64,000 nt of DNA from an uncultured Nocardioides sp. (GCA_902805885.1 CADCUM010000097.1:1-64000), one strand, 5' to 3'. Numbered from the stretch's first letter, positions 23,847-33,533 are shown. Made by a program: numbers and translations. Notes: generated by a model not told the origin, from the letters alone.

Positions 23847-24794
23847 ATGCGCAAGAGCTTCGACCGGCACTGGTACGCGTGGGCCATGGTGGTCCCCACC
23901 GTGCTCGTGCTCGGCGTCCTGGTGTTCTACCCCCTGGTCCAGGGGGTGTGGCAGTCCTTCACCAACCTCAACGAGTCCAACCAGCGCACCGAGCTCTGCG
24001 ACAAGGTCCTGGGCGGCGGCGAGACGTGCGTGCCCAACCCGGACAGGGCGAAGTTCGTCGGCCTCGACAACTACGTCGACATCCTCACCGGCGCGCAGGG
24101 CAGCTTCTGGCTCCAGTTCACCAACACGATCGTCTGGACCGTCGCCTGCGTCGTCTTCCACTACGGGATCGGGCTCGGACTCGCGGTGATGCTGAACCGC
24201 AGCTTCCGCGGACGCACCTTCTACCGGATCGCGCTGATCCTCCCGTGGGCCGTGCCGGCCTTCGTCGCCGCCTTCGCGTGGCGGTTCATCTTCGACGAGC
24301 GGTTCGGGCTGATCAACGGCGTGCTCAGGGCCGTCGGGCTCGACCCCGTCGCCTGGTTCGAGCAGCGCTGGACCGCGATGTTCACCGCCGTCGTCGCCAA
24401 CGTCTGGCTCGGCGTGCCCTTCATGATGGTCGCCATCCTCGGAGGCCTGCAGTCCATCAACGCCGACCTCTACGAGGCGGCCGAGATCGACGGGGCGTCG
24501 CCGTGGCAACGCTTCCTCAACATCACCCTCCCCGGCCTGCGACCGGTCAGCTCGACCGTGATCCTGCTCGGCACCATCTGGACCTTCAACATGTTCCCGA
24601 TCATCTACTTCGTCACCCGCGGGCAACCCGCGGGCGAGACCGAGATCCTGGTGACCGGGGCCTATCGTGCGGCCTTCGAGGGGATCCGTGACTACTCGCT
24701 CGCGGCGACGTACGGCGTCATGATCCTGTCGATCCTCGTGGTGTACGCCACTGTCTACAAGCGATTGCTCGCCCGCCAGGGAGAGGTGTTCTGA
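23847..24794 (+). CDS. carbohydrate ABC transporter permease, MalF type
   Basis: 315 residues. Membrane segments begin with WYAWAMVVPTVLVLGVLVFY. The EAA loop that contacts the ATPase is EAAEIDGASPWQRFLNITLP near residue 210. A periplasmic insertion with two cysteines (about residues 50-60) follows the first helix. It overlaps the next gene by one base of TGATG, so the two permeases are coupled and should form the heterodimeric channel for the upstream binding protein. Confidence 0.93.
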   Translation: MRKSFDRHWYAWAMVVPTVLVLGVLVFYPLVQGVWQSFTNLNESNQRTELCDKVLGGGETCVPNPDRAKFVGLDNYVDILTGAQGSFWLQFTNTIVWTVACVVFHYGIGLGLAVMLNRSFRGRTFYRIALILPWAVPAFVAAFAWRFIFDERFGLINGVLRAVGLDPVAWFEQRWTAMFTAVVANVWLGVPFMMVAILGGLQSINADLYEAAEIDGASPWQRFLNITLPGLRPVSSTVILLGTIWTFNMFPIIYFVTRGQPAGETEILVTGAYRAAFEGIRDYSLAATYGVMILSILVVYATVYKRLLARQGEVF

Positions 24795-25714
24795 TGACCA
24801 CGATGCCCCCAGCCGCCGTCGCTGCCGAGTCCACCGGCACCGGGATCGTCACGACGAAGGCACCGGTCCGCCGGGTCCCCAAGCGCCACGAACGGTCCCT
24901 CCTGGCCAGCGTCGCCCTGCACGGCACGCTGATCATCGCGACGTTCATCGCGCTGTTCCCGGTCCTGTGGGTGCTGCTGAGCTCGATCAAGCCGGCCAGC
25001 GAGATCCGTCGCTCGGAGATCGCGCTCTTCGCCAGCCCGACGCTGGAGAACTACCGCACCGTGCTCACCAGCACCGACTTCCCCGTCTGGTTCCTCAACT
25101 CGGTCGTGGTCGCCGCCTTCACGATGCTCATCGGCATCAGCATGTCCGCGTCGGCCGGCTACGCGCTGAGCCGCTTCAACTTCCCCGGCAAGCGCGGCCT
25201 GATGTGGGTCTTCCTGCTCACCCAGATGTTCCCCGTGGCGATCCTCATCGTGCCGATCTACACGATCATGGCCGGGCTGGGGCTCATCGACACCAAGGCC
25301 TCGCTGGTCATCGCCTACTGCACCGTTGCCGTGCCGTTCTGCGCCTGGATGCTCCGCGGCTACTTCGACACGATCCCGCGCGAGCTCGACGAGGCGGCCG
25401 CGCTGGACGGACTGGGCCCCTTCGGCACGTTCTACCGGATCATCCTGCCGCTCGCCCGACCCGGGCTCGCCGTCACGGCGTTCTACACGTTCCTCACCGC
25501 GTGGGGCGAGGTCGCGTACGCCATCGCGTTCATGCAGGGAAGCGACCACTACACCCTGGGGGCAGGACTGCAGCAGTTCGTGCCTCAGTTCAGTCCTCGG
25601 TGGGAGCTCCTCACGGCCGGCGCCGTGCTGATCACCGTTCCGGCGGCGGTGGTGTTCTTCTTCGCCCAGCGCCACCTCGTCGCCGGACTCACCGCTGGTG
25701 GCACGAAGGGCTGA
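24794..25714 (+). CDS. carbohydrate ABC transporter permease, MalG type
   Basis: 306 residues, start within the stop of the MalF-type gene (TGATG). The N-terminal 30 residues are cytosolic, then six membrane helices follow, e.g. GTLIIATFIALFPVLWVLLS. The EAA loop is ELDEAAALDGLGPFGTFYRI near residue 200. No ATP-binding gene follows: the next gene is unrelated and on the other strand. As in many actinobacterial sugar importers, the ATPase is probably a shared MsiK-type protein encoded elsewhere. Confidence 0.93.
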   Translation: MTTMPPAAVAAESTGTGIVTTKAPVRRVPKRHERSLLASVALHGTLIIATFIALFPVLWVLLSSIKPASEIRRSEIALFASPTLENYRTVLTSTDFPVWFLNSVVVAAFTMLIGISMSASAGYALSRFNFPGKRGLMWVFLLTQMFPVAILIVPIYTIMAGLGLIDTKASLVIAYCTVAVPFCAWMLRGYFDTIPRELDEAAALDGLGPFGTFYRIILPLARPGLAVTAFYTFLTAWGEVAYAIAFMQGSDHYTLGAGLQQFVPQFSPRWELLTAGAVLITVPAAVVFFFAQRHLVAGLTAGGTKG

Positions 25715-25759
25715 CTCGCCCGAGCGCGTCGGCGAGGGCGCCGGCGCCGGAACCGTCCG

Positions 25760-26431
25760 TCAGCGCGAGAGGGCGTTCGCCACGCGCCGCGCCAGGTCCA
25801 GCCGCCACTCGAAGCCGCGCGCGTCCGGCTCGAGCGTCGCCAGGACCGTGACGTCCCCGGGCGCCGTCAGCACCCACGACCCGCTCGCGACGACCTGGTC
25901 GACCATCGGGGCCAGCCAGGGCTGCGCCTCCCGGAAGTCGCCTCCGGCGTAGAGGCCGCCGACCTGCTCCGCGACCTCGACGCGGTCGGCGAACCGGTCG
26001 GGCAGGAGCAGGGCCTCCTCCGGTCCCGGCGACCGACGGAGGAAGAGCTCGTGGCGGACAGCAGGGGCTCGCAGGCGCAGCAGCCAGATGCGGCTCTGCA
26101 CGCCCGACATCGCGCCCGGGAGCCGCTCCCGCGCCGCCCAGGACGTCGCCTCGAAGTCCGGTCCGGTGACCGCCAGCAGGCAGGTACGGCGCTCGGCCCG
26201 CGCCGACGCGAGGTCGGCCGGCCACGCACGGTCGGCGGGCTCGTCCTCGACCTGCCATCCGCGAGCAGCGGCCAGCTCGACGACGGACGCCCGGGCGGTG
26301 TCCCAGCCGGCCTCCCGCTTGTCCTCGACGCCGTAGAGCTGCTTGCCCTGGACCAGGGCCCGGTAGGCGACGTAGGCGACGAGGACGACGCCGACGACGG
26401 CCAGCACGACCGAGAACGGCGAGGAGCTCAC
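25760..26431 (-). CDS. single-pass membrane protein of unknown function
   Basis: 223 residues from GTG 26431, whose GTGA overlaps the stop of the upstream YbaB-like gene. One N-terminal membrane helix (SVVLAVVGVVLVAYVAYRAL, residues about 6-26) is followed by a soluble domain containing GWDTARASVVELAAARGWQV, CLLAVTGPDFEATSWAARER and a C-terminal helix (LDLARRVANALSR). I do not recognise the domain. It is the last gene of a five-gene operon with YbaB-like and secretion-type small proteins, which suggests a cell-envelope role (inference). Confidence 0.65.
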   Translation of the reverse strand: MSSSPFSVVLAVVGVVLVAYVAYRALVQGKQLYGVEDKREAGWDTARASVVELAAARGWQVEDEPADRAWPADLASARAERRTCLLAVTGPDFEATSWAARERLPGAMSGVQSRIWLLRLRAPAVRHELFLRRSPGPEEALLLPDRFADRVEVAEQVGGLYAGGDFREAQPWLAPMVDQVVASGSWVLTAPGDVTVLATLEPDARGFEWRLDLARRVANALSR

Positions 26432-26835
26432 CGGTCCTCGTCGGGCTCGAGGTTGGCGGGGTCGACGTGCGCCTCCAGGTCGGCTGCGCTCTGCCGGATC
26501 ATGTGGTCGCGCAGCTGGGGGTCGTCGGGGAGCGTCTCCTCGGCGATCGCCGTCACCTGACGGTTCCACTCGGCGACAGCCCGGTCGTGGGCCTGCTTCA
26601 GCAGCAGCCCGAGGTTGGCGTACGAGCTCGCCGCGCCGGCCGAGAACTGGACGTCGACCACCATCGCACTGCCGTCGACGGTGACCTCGACCAGGCCCTG
26701 GGCGGAGCGGCCGGCGGCGCGGATCTGCAGGACGCGGTCGCTCGCGACCTCGGCGTCGGCCGCACGGCGACGGTAGTCCTCGGTGACCTGGTGCAGGTTG
26801 TCCGCGGTGACCTGGAGCGGAGGCTGGTAGGTCAT
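26428..26835 (-). CDS. YbaB/EbfC-like protein 1
   Basis: 135 residues. The pattern of an N-terminal helix (DYRRRAADAEVASDRVLQIR), then strand turns GLVEVTVDGSAMVVDVQFSA and C-terminal helix GLLLKQAHDRAVAEWNRQVT is that of the YbaB/EbfC fold, otherwise nucleoid-associated DNA-binding proteins. In actinobacteria many YbaB-like genes lie beside ESX/WXG secretion genes, as here. It overlaps both neighbours by 4 bases. Whether it binds DNA or acts as a secretion chaperone is open. Confidence 0.7.
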   Translation of the reverse strand: MTYQPPLQVTADNLHQVTEDYRRRAADAEVASDRVLQIRAAGRSAQGLVEVTVDGSAMVVDVQFSAGAASSYANLGLLLKQAHDRAVAEWNRQVTAIAEETLPDDPQLRDHMIRQSAADLEAHVDPANLEPDEDR

Positions 26836-27653
26836 CCGTTCGCCACGTCCAGCCCGGCGGTGTAGGCCGCGAGACCCACCGCGAGCTTGCTGGTCAGGAC
26901 CTCCTTGAGGGTCGTCACCAGGAGGTCGGAGTGCCGGATCGCCTGGACCAGCAGGTCCGCCACCTGCCGGGCGTCCGTGACCGTGATCCAGATGCGGTGG
27001 GTCGCGCGCGGCACGACCCAGGTGGCGCCGAGACCTGCCGTCGCGGCCACCTGGGCGGCCCAGCTGATGAGCTGGCCGACGAGCTCGGAGATCAGGGCCT
27101 TGGTGAAGCCGCGGACGGCCTTCACGACCTCGCTCGCCACCTCGAGGCCCTGGCCGATGGCGCGGCACGCGCCGCCCATCTTGTACATGATGTCGACGAG
27201 CAGCGTGACCGCGCCGGCGTACGCCTCGGCGGCCATGCCCGACCACGACGCCATCACCTTCTGCATGGCGGCCTGCAGGTCGCCCGCGGCGGTGTCGAGG
27301 CCTCCGCCCACGTTCTTCCACGTGCCGGCGATGCCCTCGACGAGGGCGGGGTTGCCCGCGAGCGCGTCGAGCATCTGCGGGAGCGGGGGCATGTAGTCGA
27401 GGAGGAAGCCGGCCACGCTGGAGCCGAGCGCTGCGATGGGGTCGATGATCATCGCCACCAGCTCGGCGCAGCCGCCTGCGACGTTGGCGACGCCGAGGGC
27501 CCAGTCGCCCTTGGCGAACGCCTCGCCCGCCTTCCACGCCTCGTCCGCGCCGGGCGAGGCCTGCACCAGCCCGGAGTAGTCGCCGTCGGCGACCTGGGAG
27601 TAGGGCGAGCCGACCACGTCCACCGCGTCGACGTCGAGAAGTCCGTCGCTCAT
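26832..27653 (-). CDS. WXG/ESX-type secretion-associated helical protein
   Basis: 273 residues, mainly amphipathic and hydrophobic helices. WKAGEAFAKGDWALGVANVAGG, then ELVAMIIDPIAALGSSVAGFLLDYMPPL and TWKNVGGGLDTAAGDLQAAM plus SWSGMAAEAYAGAVTLLVDI are reminiscent of the N-terminal WXG-like domains of actinobacterial polymorphic-toxin or type VII substrates; SWSGMAAEAY is WXG-like. There is no toxin domain at the C-terminus (ends VGLAAYTAGLDVANG). No signal peptide. Assignment rests on pattern and context, not on firm homology. Confidence 0.6.
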   Translation of the reverse strand: MSDGLLDVDAVDVVGSPYSQVADGDYSGLVQASPGADEAWKAGEAFAKGDWALGVANVAGGCAELVAMIIDPIAALGSSVAGFLLDYMPPLPQMLDALAGNPALVEGIAGTWKNVGGGLDTAAGDLQAAMQKVMASWSGMAAEAYAGAVTLLVDIMYKMGGACRAIGQGLEVASEVVKAVRGFTKALISELVGQLISWAAQVAATAGLGATWVVPRATHRIWITVTDARQVADLLVQAIRHSDLLVTTLKEVLTSKLAVGLAAYTAGLDVANG

Positions 27654-27654
27654 G

Positions 27655-27972
27655 TCACAGCCTCGCCCTCAGTGCGTCGGCGCGCTCCGCGCACGCCAGG
27701 TCGGTCGCGTCGAAGTCGGCCGCGATCGCCGCCACGACGCCGGCGTTGCCCAGCAGGGCTGCCTCGAGCGGCACCATCGCGCCCAGCGCGGCAGCCGACA
27801 TCGCGACGCACGGAGGCGTGAAGAACGAGCACAGCAGCCCGAACGCCTGCGGGGAGAGGGCCGTCACCGCCGCGCCGGCGCCGGCGGCCTGCGCCACCTG
27901 GCCCGCCACGCCGAGCAGCTCTCGGGAGTTGCCCTGCAGCTCCTGCGGCTGCACCTGGAAGCCGTCGCTCAT
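27655..27972 (-). CDS. small EspC/WXG100-like protein
   Basis: 105 residues, helical, opening with FQVQPQELQGNSRELLGVAG, which resembles small ESX secretion-associated proteins of the EspC type. Its N-terminal MSDG is shared with the next gene. A Cys-containing hydrophobic stretch (FGLLCSFFTPPCVAMSAAALG) is unusual for that family. One base separates it from the next gene and 4 bases overlap with the previous one, so it belongs to a tightly coupled operon. Confidence 0.6.
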   Translation of the reverse strand: MSDGFQVQPQELQGNSRELLGVAGQVAQAAGAGAAVTALSPQAFGLLCSFFTPPCVAMSAAALGAMVPLEAALLGNAGVVAAIAADFDATDLACAERADALRARL

Positions 27973-28427
27973 GCGCCGCTCCCCCTTCCTGTCAGCAGGT
28001 TCATGATCGCGTCGGCCACCGGCCGGGTGTCGAGGGTGGAGAGGTCCTCGGGCCGCAGGGTGCCCAGCCCGAGCCGCTCCTTGGCGTCCTCGAGGGCCGC
28101 CAGCGTCCCCGCGCGCAGCTCCTCCGCGGACATGCCGACGACCTCCGGGCCGAAGGTCGCGCCGCTGATGAGCCCCTTGCTGTCGACGCGGACCTCCACG
28201 GCACCGTCGAGTCCCTCGCCTGTCGCACCGGACGCGGCCGCGGCGAGCTGCGACCGGGCCTGCTCCTGGTCGGCCATCGCCTTCTCCATGGTCGCCAGGA
28301 CCATCTCGCGGATCTCCAGGATCGCCTCACGGTTGGGGTTCTCGCCGCGCATCGGGTCGTCCGGGAGCGACAGCGGGCCGGTGGCCAGGCGGGGCGGTTC
28401 GGGCGGAGTCTCTGCCATGTCGGTCAT
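27969..28427 (-). CDS. YbaB/EbfC-like protein 2
   Basis: 152 residues from ATG 28427; ATG 28418 would be three codons shorter. A proline-rich N-terminus precedes a helix (NREAILEIREMVLATMEKAM) and the YbaB-like strand region VEVRVDSKGLISGATFGPEV, then GTLAALEDAKERLGL. First gene of the five-gene operon ending at 25760. Presence of two YbaB-like proteins flanking two secretion-type proteins is noteworthy. Confidence 0.65.
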   Translation of the reverse strand: MTDMAETPPEPPRLATGPLSLPDDPMRGENPNREAILEIREMVLATMEKAMADQEQARSQLAAAASGATGEGLDGAVEVRVDSKGLISGATFGPEVVGMSAEELRAGTLAALEDAKERLGLGTLRPEDLSTLDTRPVADAIMNLLTGRGSGA

Positions 28428-28483
28428 GATCCCCGTCCTGCGCCGACGCAAACCCGCGGATGCGGACGCTGCGCGTACGGCCG

Positions 28484-29923
28484 TCAGCCGAGCGCACCGA
28501 CGATGTCGTTGACGCGGTCCTTGGCGTCGCCGAAGAGCATCTGGGTGTTGTCCTTGAAGAACAGCGGGTTCTGCACCCCGGCGTAGCCGGTGGCCATCGA
28601 CCGCTTGAACACCACGACGTCGCGGGCGTGCCACACCTCCAGCACGGGCATCCCGGCGATGGGCGAGCCGGGCTCCTCCTTGGCGGCGGGGTTGACCGTG
28701 TCGTTGGCCCCGATGACGAGGACGACGTCGGTGCCGGCGAGGTCGTCGTTGATCTCGTCCATCTCCAGCACGATGTCGTACGGCACCTTCGCCTCCGCCA
28801 GGAGCACGTTCATGTGGCCCGGCAGGCGGCCGGCGACGGGGTGGATGCCGAACCGCACCTGCACCCCTCGCTCGCGCAGCTTGCGGGTCAGCTCGGCGAC
28901 GGGGTACTGCGCCTGCGCGACTGCCATGCCGTAGCCCGGCGTGATCACCACCGACCTCGCCCCGGCGAGCATCTCCGCGACCTCCGCCGCCTGGACCTCG
29001 CGGTGATCGCCGTAGTCGCGGGCCTCGCCGACCGTCGCGCCGTCCGACCCGAAGCCACCGGCGATGACGCTGATGAACGACCGGTTCATCGCCTTGCACA
29101 TGATGTAGCTGAGGATCGCACCGGACGAGCCCACCAGCGCGCCGGTGATGATCAGCAGGTCGTTGCCGAGCATGAACCCGGCGGCCGCAGCCGCCCAGCC
29201 GGAGTAGGAGTTGAGCATCGAGACCACGACCGGCATGTCGCCGCCGCCGATCGCGGACACCAGGTGGAAGCCCAGCAGCAGCGCCAGCGCGGTCATCAGC
29301 AGCAGCGGGACGAGCCCGAGCCCCAGGTCGCCGTCGAGGCGGACGAACCAGACCATCAGGACCAGCGAGGCGACGATGACGGCGAGGTTGAGCCAGTGGC
29401 GGCCGGGCAGCGCCACCGGCGCGGACCTCATCCTCCCGCTCAGCTTGGCCCACGCCACGAGCGAGCCGGTGAAGGTGACCGCGCCGATGAAGACGCCGAC
29501 GAAGACCTCCACGTCGTGCACGCCGTCGGCGTACCCCTCGTACTCGAGGTAGGAGTTGATGCCGACCAGCACCGCCGCGAGACCCACGAAGCTGTGCAGC
29601 ACCGCCACCAGCTCGGGCATGCCGGTCATCTCGACCGTCCGGGCGCGCCAGGCGCCGACGGCCCCACCGATCGCCATCATCAGCAGCACCAGCCCCAGCG
29701 TGACGACGAGGCTGCGCTCCCCCAGCAGCTCCGCCTTCTGGGCTGCGAGCAGGAGCGTCGCGACCAGGGCCAGGCCCATGCCGACCATGCCGGCGAGGTT
29801 GCCCTGCTTGGCCGTCTCGTGCCTGGCGAGGCCCGCGAGGGCGGCGATGAAGAGCAGCGCGGCGACGACGTAGGCGCCGGTGACGAAGCCCGTGAGGTGC
29901 TCGGAGTCCAGGAGGTCGCTCAC
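28484..29923 (-). CDS. pntB: NAD(P) transhydrogenase subunit beta
   Basis: 479 residues from GTG 29923. The first 280 residues hold about nine membrane helices forming the proton channel. The C-terminal domain III binds NADP(H): [60 protein letters not shown] and the terminal [20 protein letters not shown] are typical. PntAB uses the proton gradient to make NADPH from NADH. It starts 3 bases after pntA. Confidence 0.96.
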   Translation of the reverse strand: MSDLLDSEHLTGFVTGAYVVAALLFIAALAGLARHETAKQGNLAGMVGMGLALVATLLLAAQKAELLGERSLVVTLGLVLLMMAIGGAVGAWRARTVEMTGMPELVAVLHSFVGLAAVLVGINSYLEYEGYADGVHDVEVFVGVFIGAVTFTGSLVAWAKLSGRMRSAPVALPGRHWLNLAVIVASLVLMVWFVRLDGDLGLGLVPLLLMTALALLLGFHLVSAIGGGDMPVVVSMLNSYSGWAAAAAGFMLGNDLLIITGALVGSSGAILSYIMCKAMNRSFISVIAGGFGSDGATVGEARDYGDHREVQAAEVAEMLAGARSVVITPGYGMAVAQAQYPVAELTRKLRERGVQVRFGIHPVAGRLPGHMNVLLAEAKVPYDIVLEMDEINDDLAGTDVVLVIGANDTVNPAAKEEPGSPIAGMPVLEVWHARDVVVFKRSMATGYAGVQNPLFFKDNTQMLFGDAKDRVNDIVGALG

Positions 29924-29926
29924 GTC

Positions 29927-31468
29927 TCAGTCCTTCCGGAACATCTCGAGCATGCGGAGCGTCACGAGGAACCCACCGAAGATGTTGATGCTGGCCACGA
30001 GGACGGCGACGAGCGCGAGCAGCATGACCGCGACGTTGTCACTGCCGACCTGCAGGATGCCGCCGACCAGGATGATCCCGGAGATCGCGTTGGTCTCGGC
30101 CATCAGCGGGGTGTGCAGGGCGTGGGAGACGTTCGAGACGACGTAGTACCCCACGACCACCGCGAGGGCGAAGACCGTGAAGTGACCGAGGAAGTCGCTG
30201 GGGCTGACCGAGGCGACGAGCGCGAACGCCACGGCCGCCAGCGCGGCGGCGTACCACTTCCGCCGCGGGTCCTGGGGCCGCGGAGGAGGTGCGGCCTCGG
30301 CGGCCGGCAGCGCCTGCGTCGGCGCAGCCGCTGACACCTGCACCGGCGGCGGCGGCCAGAGCACCTCGGCTCCCCCCTCCACCGCCCGGGTCACCGTGAT
30401 GCCGCGCTGGACCACGTCGTCCAGGTCGAGGACCAGCTGCCCGTCCTTGCCGGGCGTCAGCAGCTTGAGCAGGTTGACGACGTTGGTGCCGTAGAGCTGG
30501 CTGGTCTGGGCCGCGAGACGGCTGGCGAGGTCGGTGTAGCCCAGGATCGTCACGCCGTTCTCGGTCACCACCCGCTGGTCCGCCTGGGTCAGCGCGACGT
30601 TCCCGCCGTTGGCGGCGGCCATGTCGACCACCACCGAGCCCGGCCTCATCGCCGCGACGGTCTCGGCCGTGACGAGCCGCGGTGCGGGACGTCCGGGGAT
30701 GAGGGCGGTGGTGATGACGATGTCGGCGGCGCGCGCCTCCTCGTCGTACATCGCGGCCGTCGCGGCCTCCTGCTCTGCCGTCATCTCCTTGGCGTAGCCG
30801 TCGGTCGACACCTCCTGCTGCATGTCGACCGTGACGAACTCCGCCCCCATCGACTGCACCTGCTCCGCGACCTCGGGGCGTACGTCGAACGCGCGGACGA
30901 TCGCGCCCAGCGAGCCGGCGGCGCCGATCGCGGCGAGCCCCGCGACGCCCGCACCCACGACGAAGACCCGCGCCGGCGGCACCTTTCCGGCGGCCGTGAC
31001 CTGGCCGGTGAAGAGACGGCCGAACTCGTGGGCGGCCTCGATGACGGCGCGGTAGCCGGCGACGTTGGCCATGCTGGAGAGGACGTCCATCGACTGGGCC
31101 CGGGAGATCCGCGGCACCGCGTCCATCGCCATCGCCGTGACGCCGGCCGCCCGCAGCGCCTCGACCAGCTCGGGACTGCGAGCGGGGGCCATCAGGCTGA
31201 TCACCGCCGCGCCGGGACGCAGGCGGGCGACCTCCTCGACGGTCGGGGCGTTGACCTTGACCACGACGTCGCTGGACCACACGTCGTCCGCGCGGCCGAT
31301 CGCCGTGCCGCTCGCGACGTAGGTGGCGTCCGGCTGGTCCGCGCCGGCGCCGGCTCCCGCCTCGACGACGACGTCGTAGCCCAGCGTGCCGAGCTGCTCG
31401 GCGGTCTTCGCCGTGGCGGCGACCAGGGTCTCTCCGGGCCGGGACTCGCGGGGGATGCCGATGCGCAC
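29927..31468 (-). CDS. pntA: NAD(P) transhydrogenase subunit alpha
   Basis: 513 residues from GTG 31468 with GGAGG in good position. Domain I (residues 1-370) binds NAD(H): [19 protein letters not shown], then [20 protein letters not shown] (Rossmann site) and [20 protein letters not shown] proline/alanine-rich linker leads to four C-terminal membrane helices (about 420-505). The fused single-chain alpha form is thus present, not the split PntAA/PntAB form. Next to zwf and the Entner-Doudoroff genes a few kb away it contributes to the NADPH supply. Confidence 0.96.
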   Translation of the reverse strand: MRIGIPRESRPGETLVAATAKTAEQLGTLGYDVVVEAGAGAGADQPDATYVASGTAIGRADDVWSSDVVVKVNAPTVEEVARLRPGAAVISLMAPARSPELVEALRAAGVTAMAMDAVPRISRAQSMDVLSSMANVAGYRAVIEAAHEFGRLFTGQVTAAGKVPPARVFVVGAGVAGLAAIGAAGSLGAIVRAFDVRPEVAEQVQSMGAEFVTVDMQQEVSTDGYAKEMTAEQEAATAAMYDEEARAADIVITTALIPGRPAPRLVTAETVAAMRPGSVVVDMAAANGGNVALTQADQRVVTENGVTILGYTDLASRLAAQTSQLYGTNVVNLLKLLTPGKDGQLVLDLDDVVQRGITVTRAVEGGAEVLWPPPPVQVSAAAPTQALPAAEAAPPPRPQDPRRKWYAAALAAVAFALVASVSPSDFLGHFTVFALAVVVGYYVVSNVSHALHTPLMAETNAISGIILVGGILQVGSDNVAVMLLALVAVLVASINIFGGFLVTLRMLEMFRKD

Positions 31469-31524
31469 GGGTGCCTCCTCGTGGGGGACGGGCGGGAGTC
31501 AACGTACACAATCCCCTCGCCGAC

Positions 31525-31800
31525 TCGAGTCGAGTGCTGAACCCGTCGTTGTCCCCGCGAGGCCCATGAGCGTGACCGGGTCGGAGCCGCGCCACCATGT
31601 CGCGATGGAGCGGTGGACGCACCACCGGCGCCGCAACCGGCGGCTCACGACGCCGTACCAGTGGTCCTCCAGTGCTCCGCCTGGGAGGTCCGGCACGAGC
31701 CGTGGGAGGTCATGGAGGACCTCATCGCCCTCGGCGTGCCGCGAACCCTGGGCTGAGTGCTGGGCCTCGCGGCGACGACGACGGTTGCGCACTCGACTCG
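31525..31800. repeat. long inverted repeat with family C ends, enclosing a small open frame
   Basis: Arms of about 40 bases (31525-31566 and 31761-31800) pair at roughly 36 positions around 194 bases. The outer parts CGAGTCGAGTGC and GCACTCGACTCG match the arms of the shorter family C repeats at 47662 and 53584. The enclosed DNA has a 47-codon frame (31613-31756). This explains the 346-base gap between upp and pntA. It could be an enlarged hairpin element or a repeat that gained an insert. Confidence 0.6.
31613..31756 (+). CDS. doubtful small ORF inside the inverted repeat
   Basis: 47 codons from GTG 31613; the frame is open further upstream. The C-terminal part WEVRHEPWEVMEDLIALGVP looks like real protein, with a proline/alanine-rich start. 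No ribosome binding site is seen. The stop lies 4 bases before the right arm of the repeat. It may be a relic or a cargo frame of the element. Confidence 0.25.
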   Translation: MDAPPAPQPAAHDAVPVVLQCSAWEVRHEPWEVMEDLIALGVPRTLG

Positions 31801-31814
31801 GGTGCGGGCGGAGG

Positions 31815-32456
31815 TCAGTGGGCGACGCCGTACAACCGGTCGCCCGCGTCGCCGAGCCCGGGGACGATGTAGCCCTTGTCGTTGAGCTTCTCGTCCATGG
31901 CCGCCGTGACGACCGTGACCGGAACCTCGAGCCCCTCGAGGTGGCGCTCGAGGTTGGCGACGCCCTCCGGCGCGGCCAGCAGGCAGATCGCGGTGATGTC
32001 GTCGGCGCCGCGCTGGTGGAGGAAGCGGATCGCCGCGGCCAGGGTGCCGCCCGTGGCGAGCATCGGGTCCAGGACGTAGCACTGGCGTCCGGAGAGGTCC
32101 TCCGGGAGGCGCTCGGCGTACGTCGACGCGGCCAGGGTCTCCTCGTTGCGGACCATCCCCAGGAAGCCCACCTCGGCGGTCGGCAGGAGGCGCATCATCC
32201 CGTCGAGCATGCCGAGCCCGGCGCGCAGGATCGGCACCACCATCGGCTTCGGCGAGGCGAGGCGGACGCCCGTCGTGGGACCGACCGGGGTGACGATGTC
32301 GTGCGCCTCGACCCGGACCTCCCGGGTCGCCTCGTAGGCCAGCAGCGTCACCAGCTCGTCGGTCAGGCGGCGGAACGTCGGCGAGTCCGTCCGTTCGTCG
32401 CGCAGGACGGTGAGCTTGTGGGAGACGAGCGGGTGGTCGACGACGTGCAGGCGCAT
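31815..32456 (-). CDS. upp: uracil phosphoribosyltransferase
   Basis: 213 residues. Upp salvages uracil with PRPP to give UMP. Seen: [20 protein letters not shown] start, [20 protein letters not shown], the PRPP loop [20 protein letters not shown] and the uracil-binding end [20 protein letters not shown]. Length and termini match the family, ATG at 32456 chosen accordingly. Stands divergent from the tadA pair. Confidence 0.96.
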   Translation of the reverse strand: MRLHVVDHPLVSHKLTVLRDERTDSPTFRRLTDELVTLLAYEATREVRVEAHDIVTPVGPTTGVRLASPKPMVVPILRAGLGMLDGMMRLLPTAEVGFLGMVRNEETLAASTYAERLPEDLSGRQCYVLDPMLATGGTLAAAIRFLHQRGADDITAICLLAAPEGVANLERHLEGLEVPVTVVTAAMDEKLNDKGYIVPGLGDAGDRLYGVAH

Positions 32457-32559
32457 GGCTGAACAGTAGTGGCACGACCGCCGCACGAGGGTTGGCGGCG
32501 TGGAGGCTTCGTGGGACATTGGTGGGGCCCCGCACCACCCGCCGCAGAAGGGTCCCGCG

Positions 32560-33051
32560 ATGTCCGTCCAGAGCGACGCCGTCGACTTCGCCCTGGCCGC
32601 GTTCCGCCTCGGCGGTGCCTGGCAGCTCCAGGAGATCGCCTCCCCTGCCTTCGACTCCGTCGACGCGCTCGCCCACGCGCTGCGCCGGCTGCCCGGCGAC
32701 GAGGCTGGAGCGGTCGCGATGGTGGCCGTCGACGAGGACTTCTTCGTGCTGGTGCGGCTCGACGGCACCCGCACCCGCGTGCTGCTCTCCGACGTCTCCG
32801 CGGCGACCGAGTGGGAGCTCGCGCAGTCGGCCCTCGACGTCCTGGGCCTGCCGCCGCCCGAGGACGACGACGAGGACGACGGGCCGGCCGGCGACCTCGA
32901 CCTCCTGGGCGACCTGGGCGTGCCCGCCGTCGAGATGGGCGCCCTGCTCGACGACCCGGAGGCCTTCCCGGACGAGGTGCTCTCCGACGTCGCGCGCGCC
33001 CTGGGGTTCGGGGAGCTCTTCGACGACGCCGTCGGGCTGACGTCTGCATGA
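32560..33051 (+). CDS. tRNA adenosine deaminase-associated protein
   Basis: 163 residues from ATG 32560. [20 protein letters not shown] and [20 protein letters not shown] belong to a conserved actinobacterial family found directly before tadA and named for that link. The middle is acidic ([20 protein letters not shown]). It shares ATGA with tadA (4-base overlap), so both are translated together. Its biochemical role is unknown. Confidence 0.8.
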   Translation: MSVQSDAVDFALAAFRLGGAWQLQEIASPAFDSVDALAHALRRLPGDEAGAVAMVAVDEDFFVLVRLDGTRTRVLLSDVSAATEWELAQSALDVLGLPPPEDDDEDDGPAGDLDLLGDLGVPAVEMGALLDDPEAFPDEVLSDVARALGFGELFDDAVGLTSA

Positions 33052-33497
33052 CCTGGGACGCTGTGATGCGCCTGGCCCTGGCCCAGGCGCACGACGCTCT
33101 GGCGAGCGGCGACGTGCCCGTGGGGGCGGTCGTGCTGGACCCTGCCGGTGAGGTCATCGGCACCGGGCACAACGTCCGCGAGGCCGCCGCCGACCCCACG
33201 GGGCACGCCGAGGTCCTCGCACTGCGGCAGGCGGCCGCAGCCCGTGGCGAGTGGCGGCTCGCCGGCTGCACCCTCGTCGTCACGCTCGAGCCGTGCACGA
33301 TGTGCGCGGGCGCCCTCGTCCTGGCCCGCGTGGACCGCCTGGTCTTCGGGGCGTACGACGACCGGCTGGGGGCCGTCGGCAGCCTCTGGGACGTCGTCCG
33401 CGACCGCCGGCTCAACCACCGGCCCGAGGTCGTCGCCGGGGTGCTGGCGGCGGAGTCGGCGGCGCTGCTCGACGGCTTCTTCGCGTCCCGCCGCTGA
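33048..33497 (+). CDS. tadA: tRNA adenosine(34) deaminase
   Basis: 149 residues. TadA makes inosine at wobble position 34 of tRNA-Arg(ACG). The cytidine-deaminase fold zinc site is intact: GHAEVLAL (His and catalytic Glu near residues 53-55) and [20 protein letters not shown] (two Cys). The end MLAAES...[10 protein letters not shown] type tail is normal. Coupled to the upstream associated protein; followed by the family A hairpin, likely its terminator. Confidence 0.94.
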   Translation: MTWDAVMRLALAQAHDALASGDVPVGAVVLDPAGEVIGTGHNVREAAADPTGHAEVLALRQAAAARGEWRLAGCTLVVTLEPCTMCAGALVLARVDRLVFGAYDDRLGAVGSLWDVVRDRRLNHRPEVVAGVLAAESAALLDGFFASRR

Positions 33498-33533
33498 CAT
33501 CCTTGCCGCTGCCGCCGTACCGCTTCCTCCGCG

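Noticed and set aside
26832-27653. Polymorphic toxin with C-terminal toxin domain
   Set aside because: The protein ends in ordinary helices without a toxin motif, and no immunity-type gene follows.
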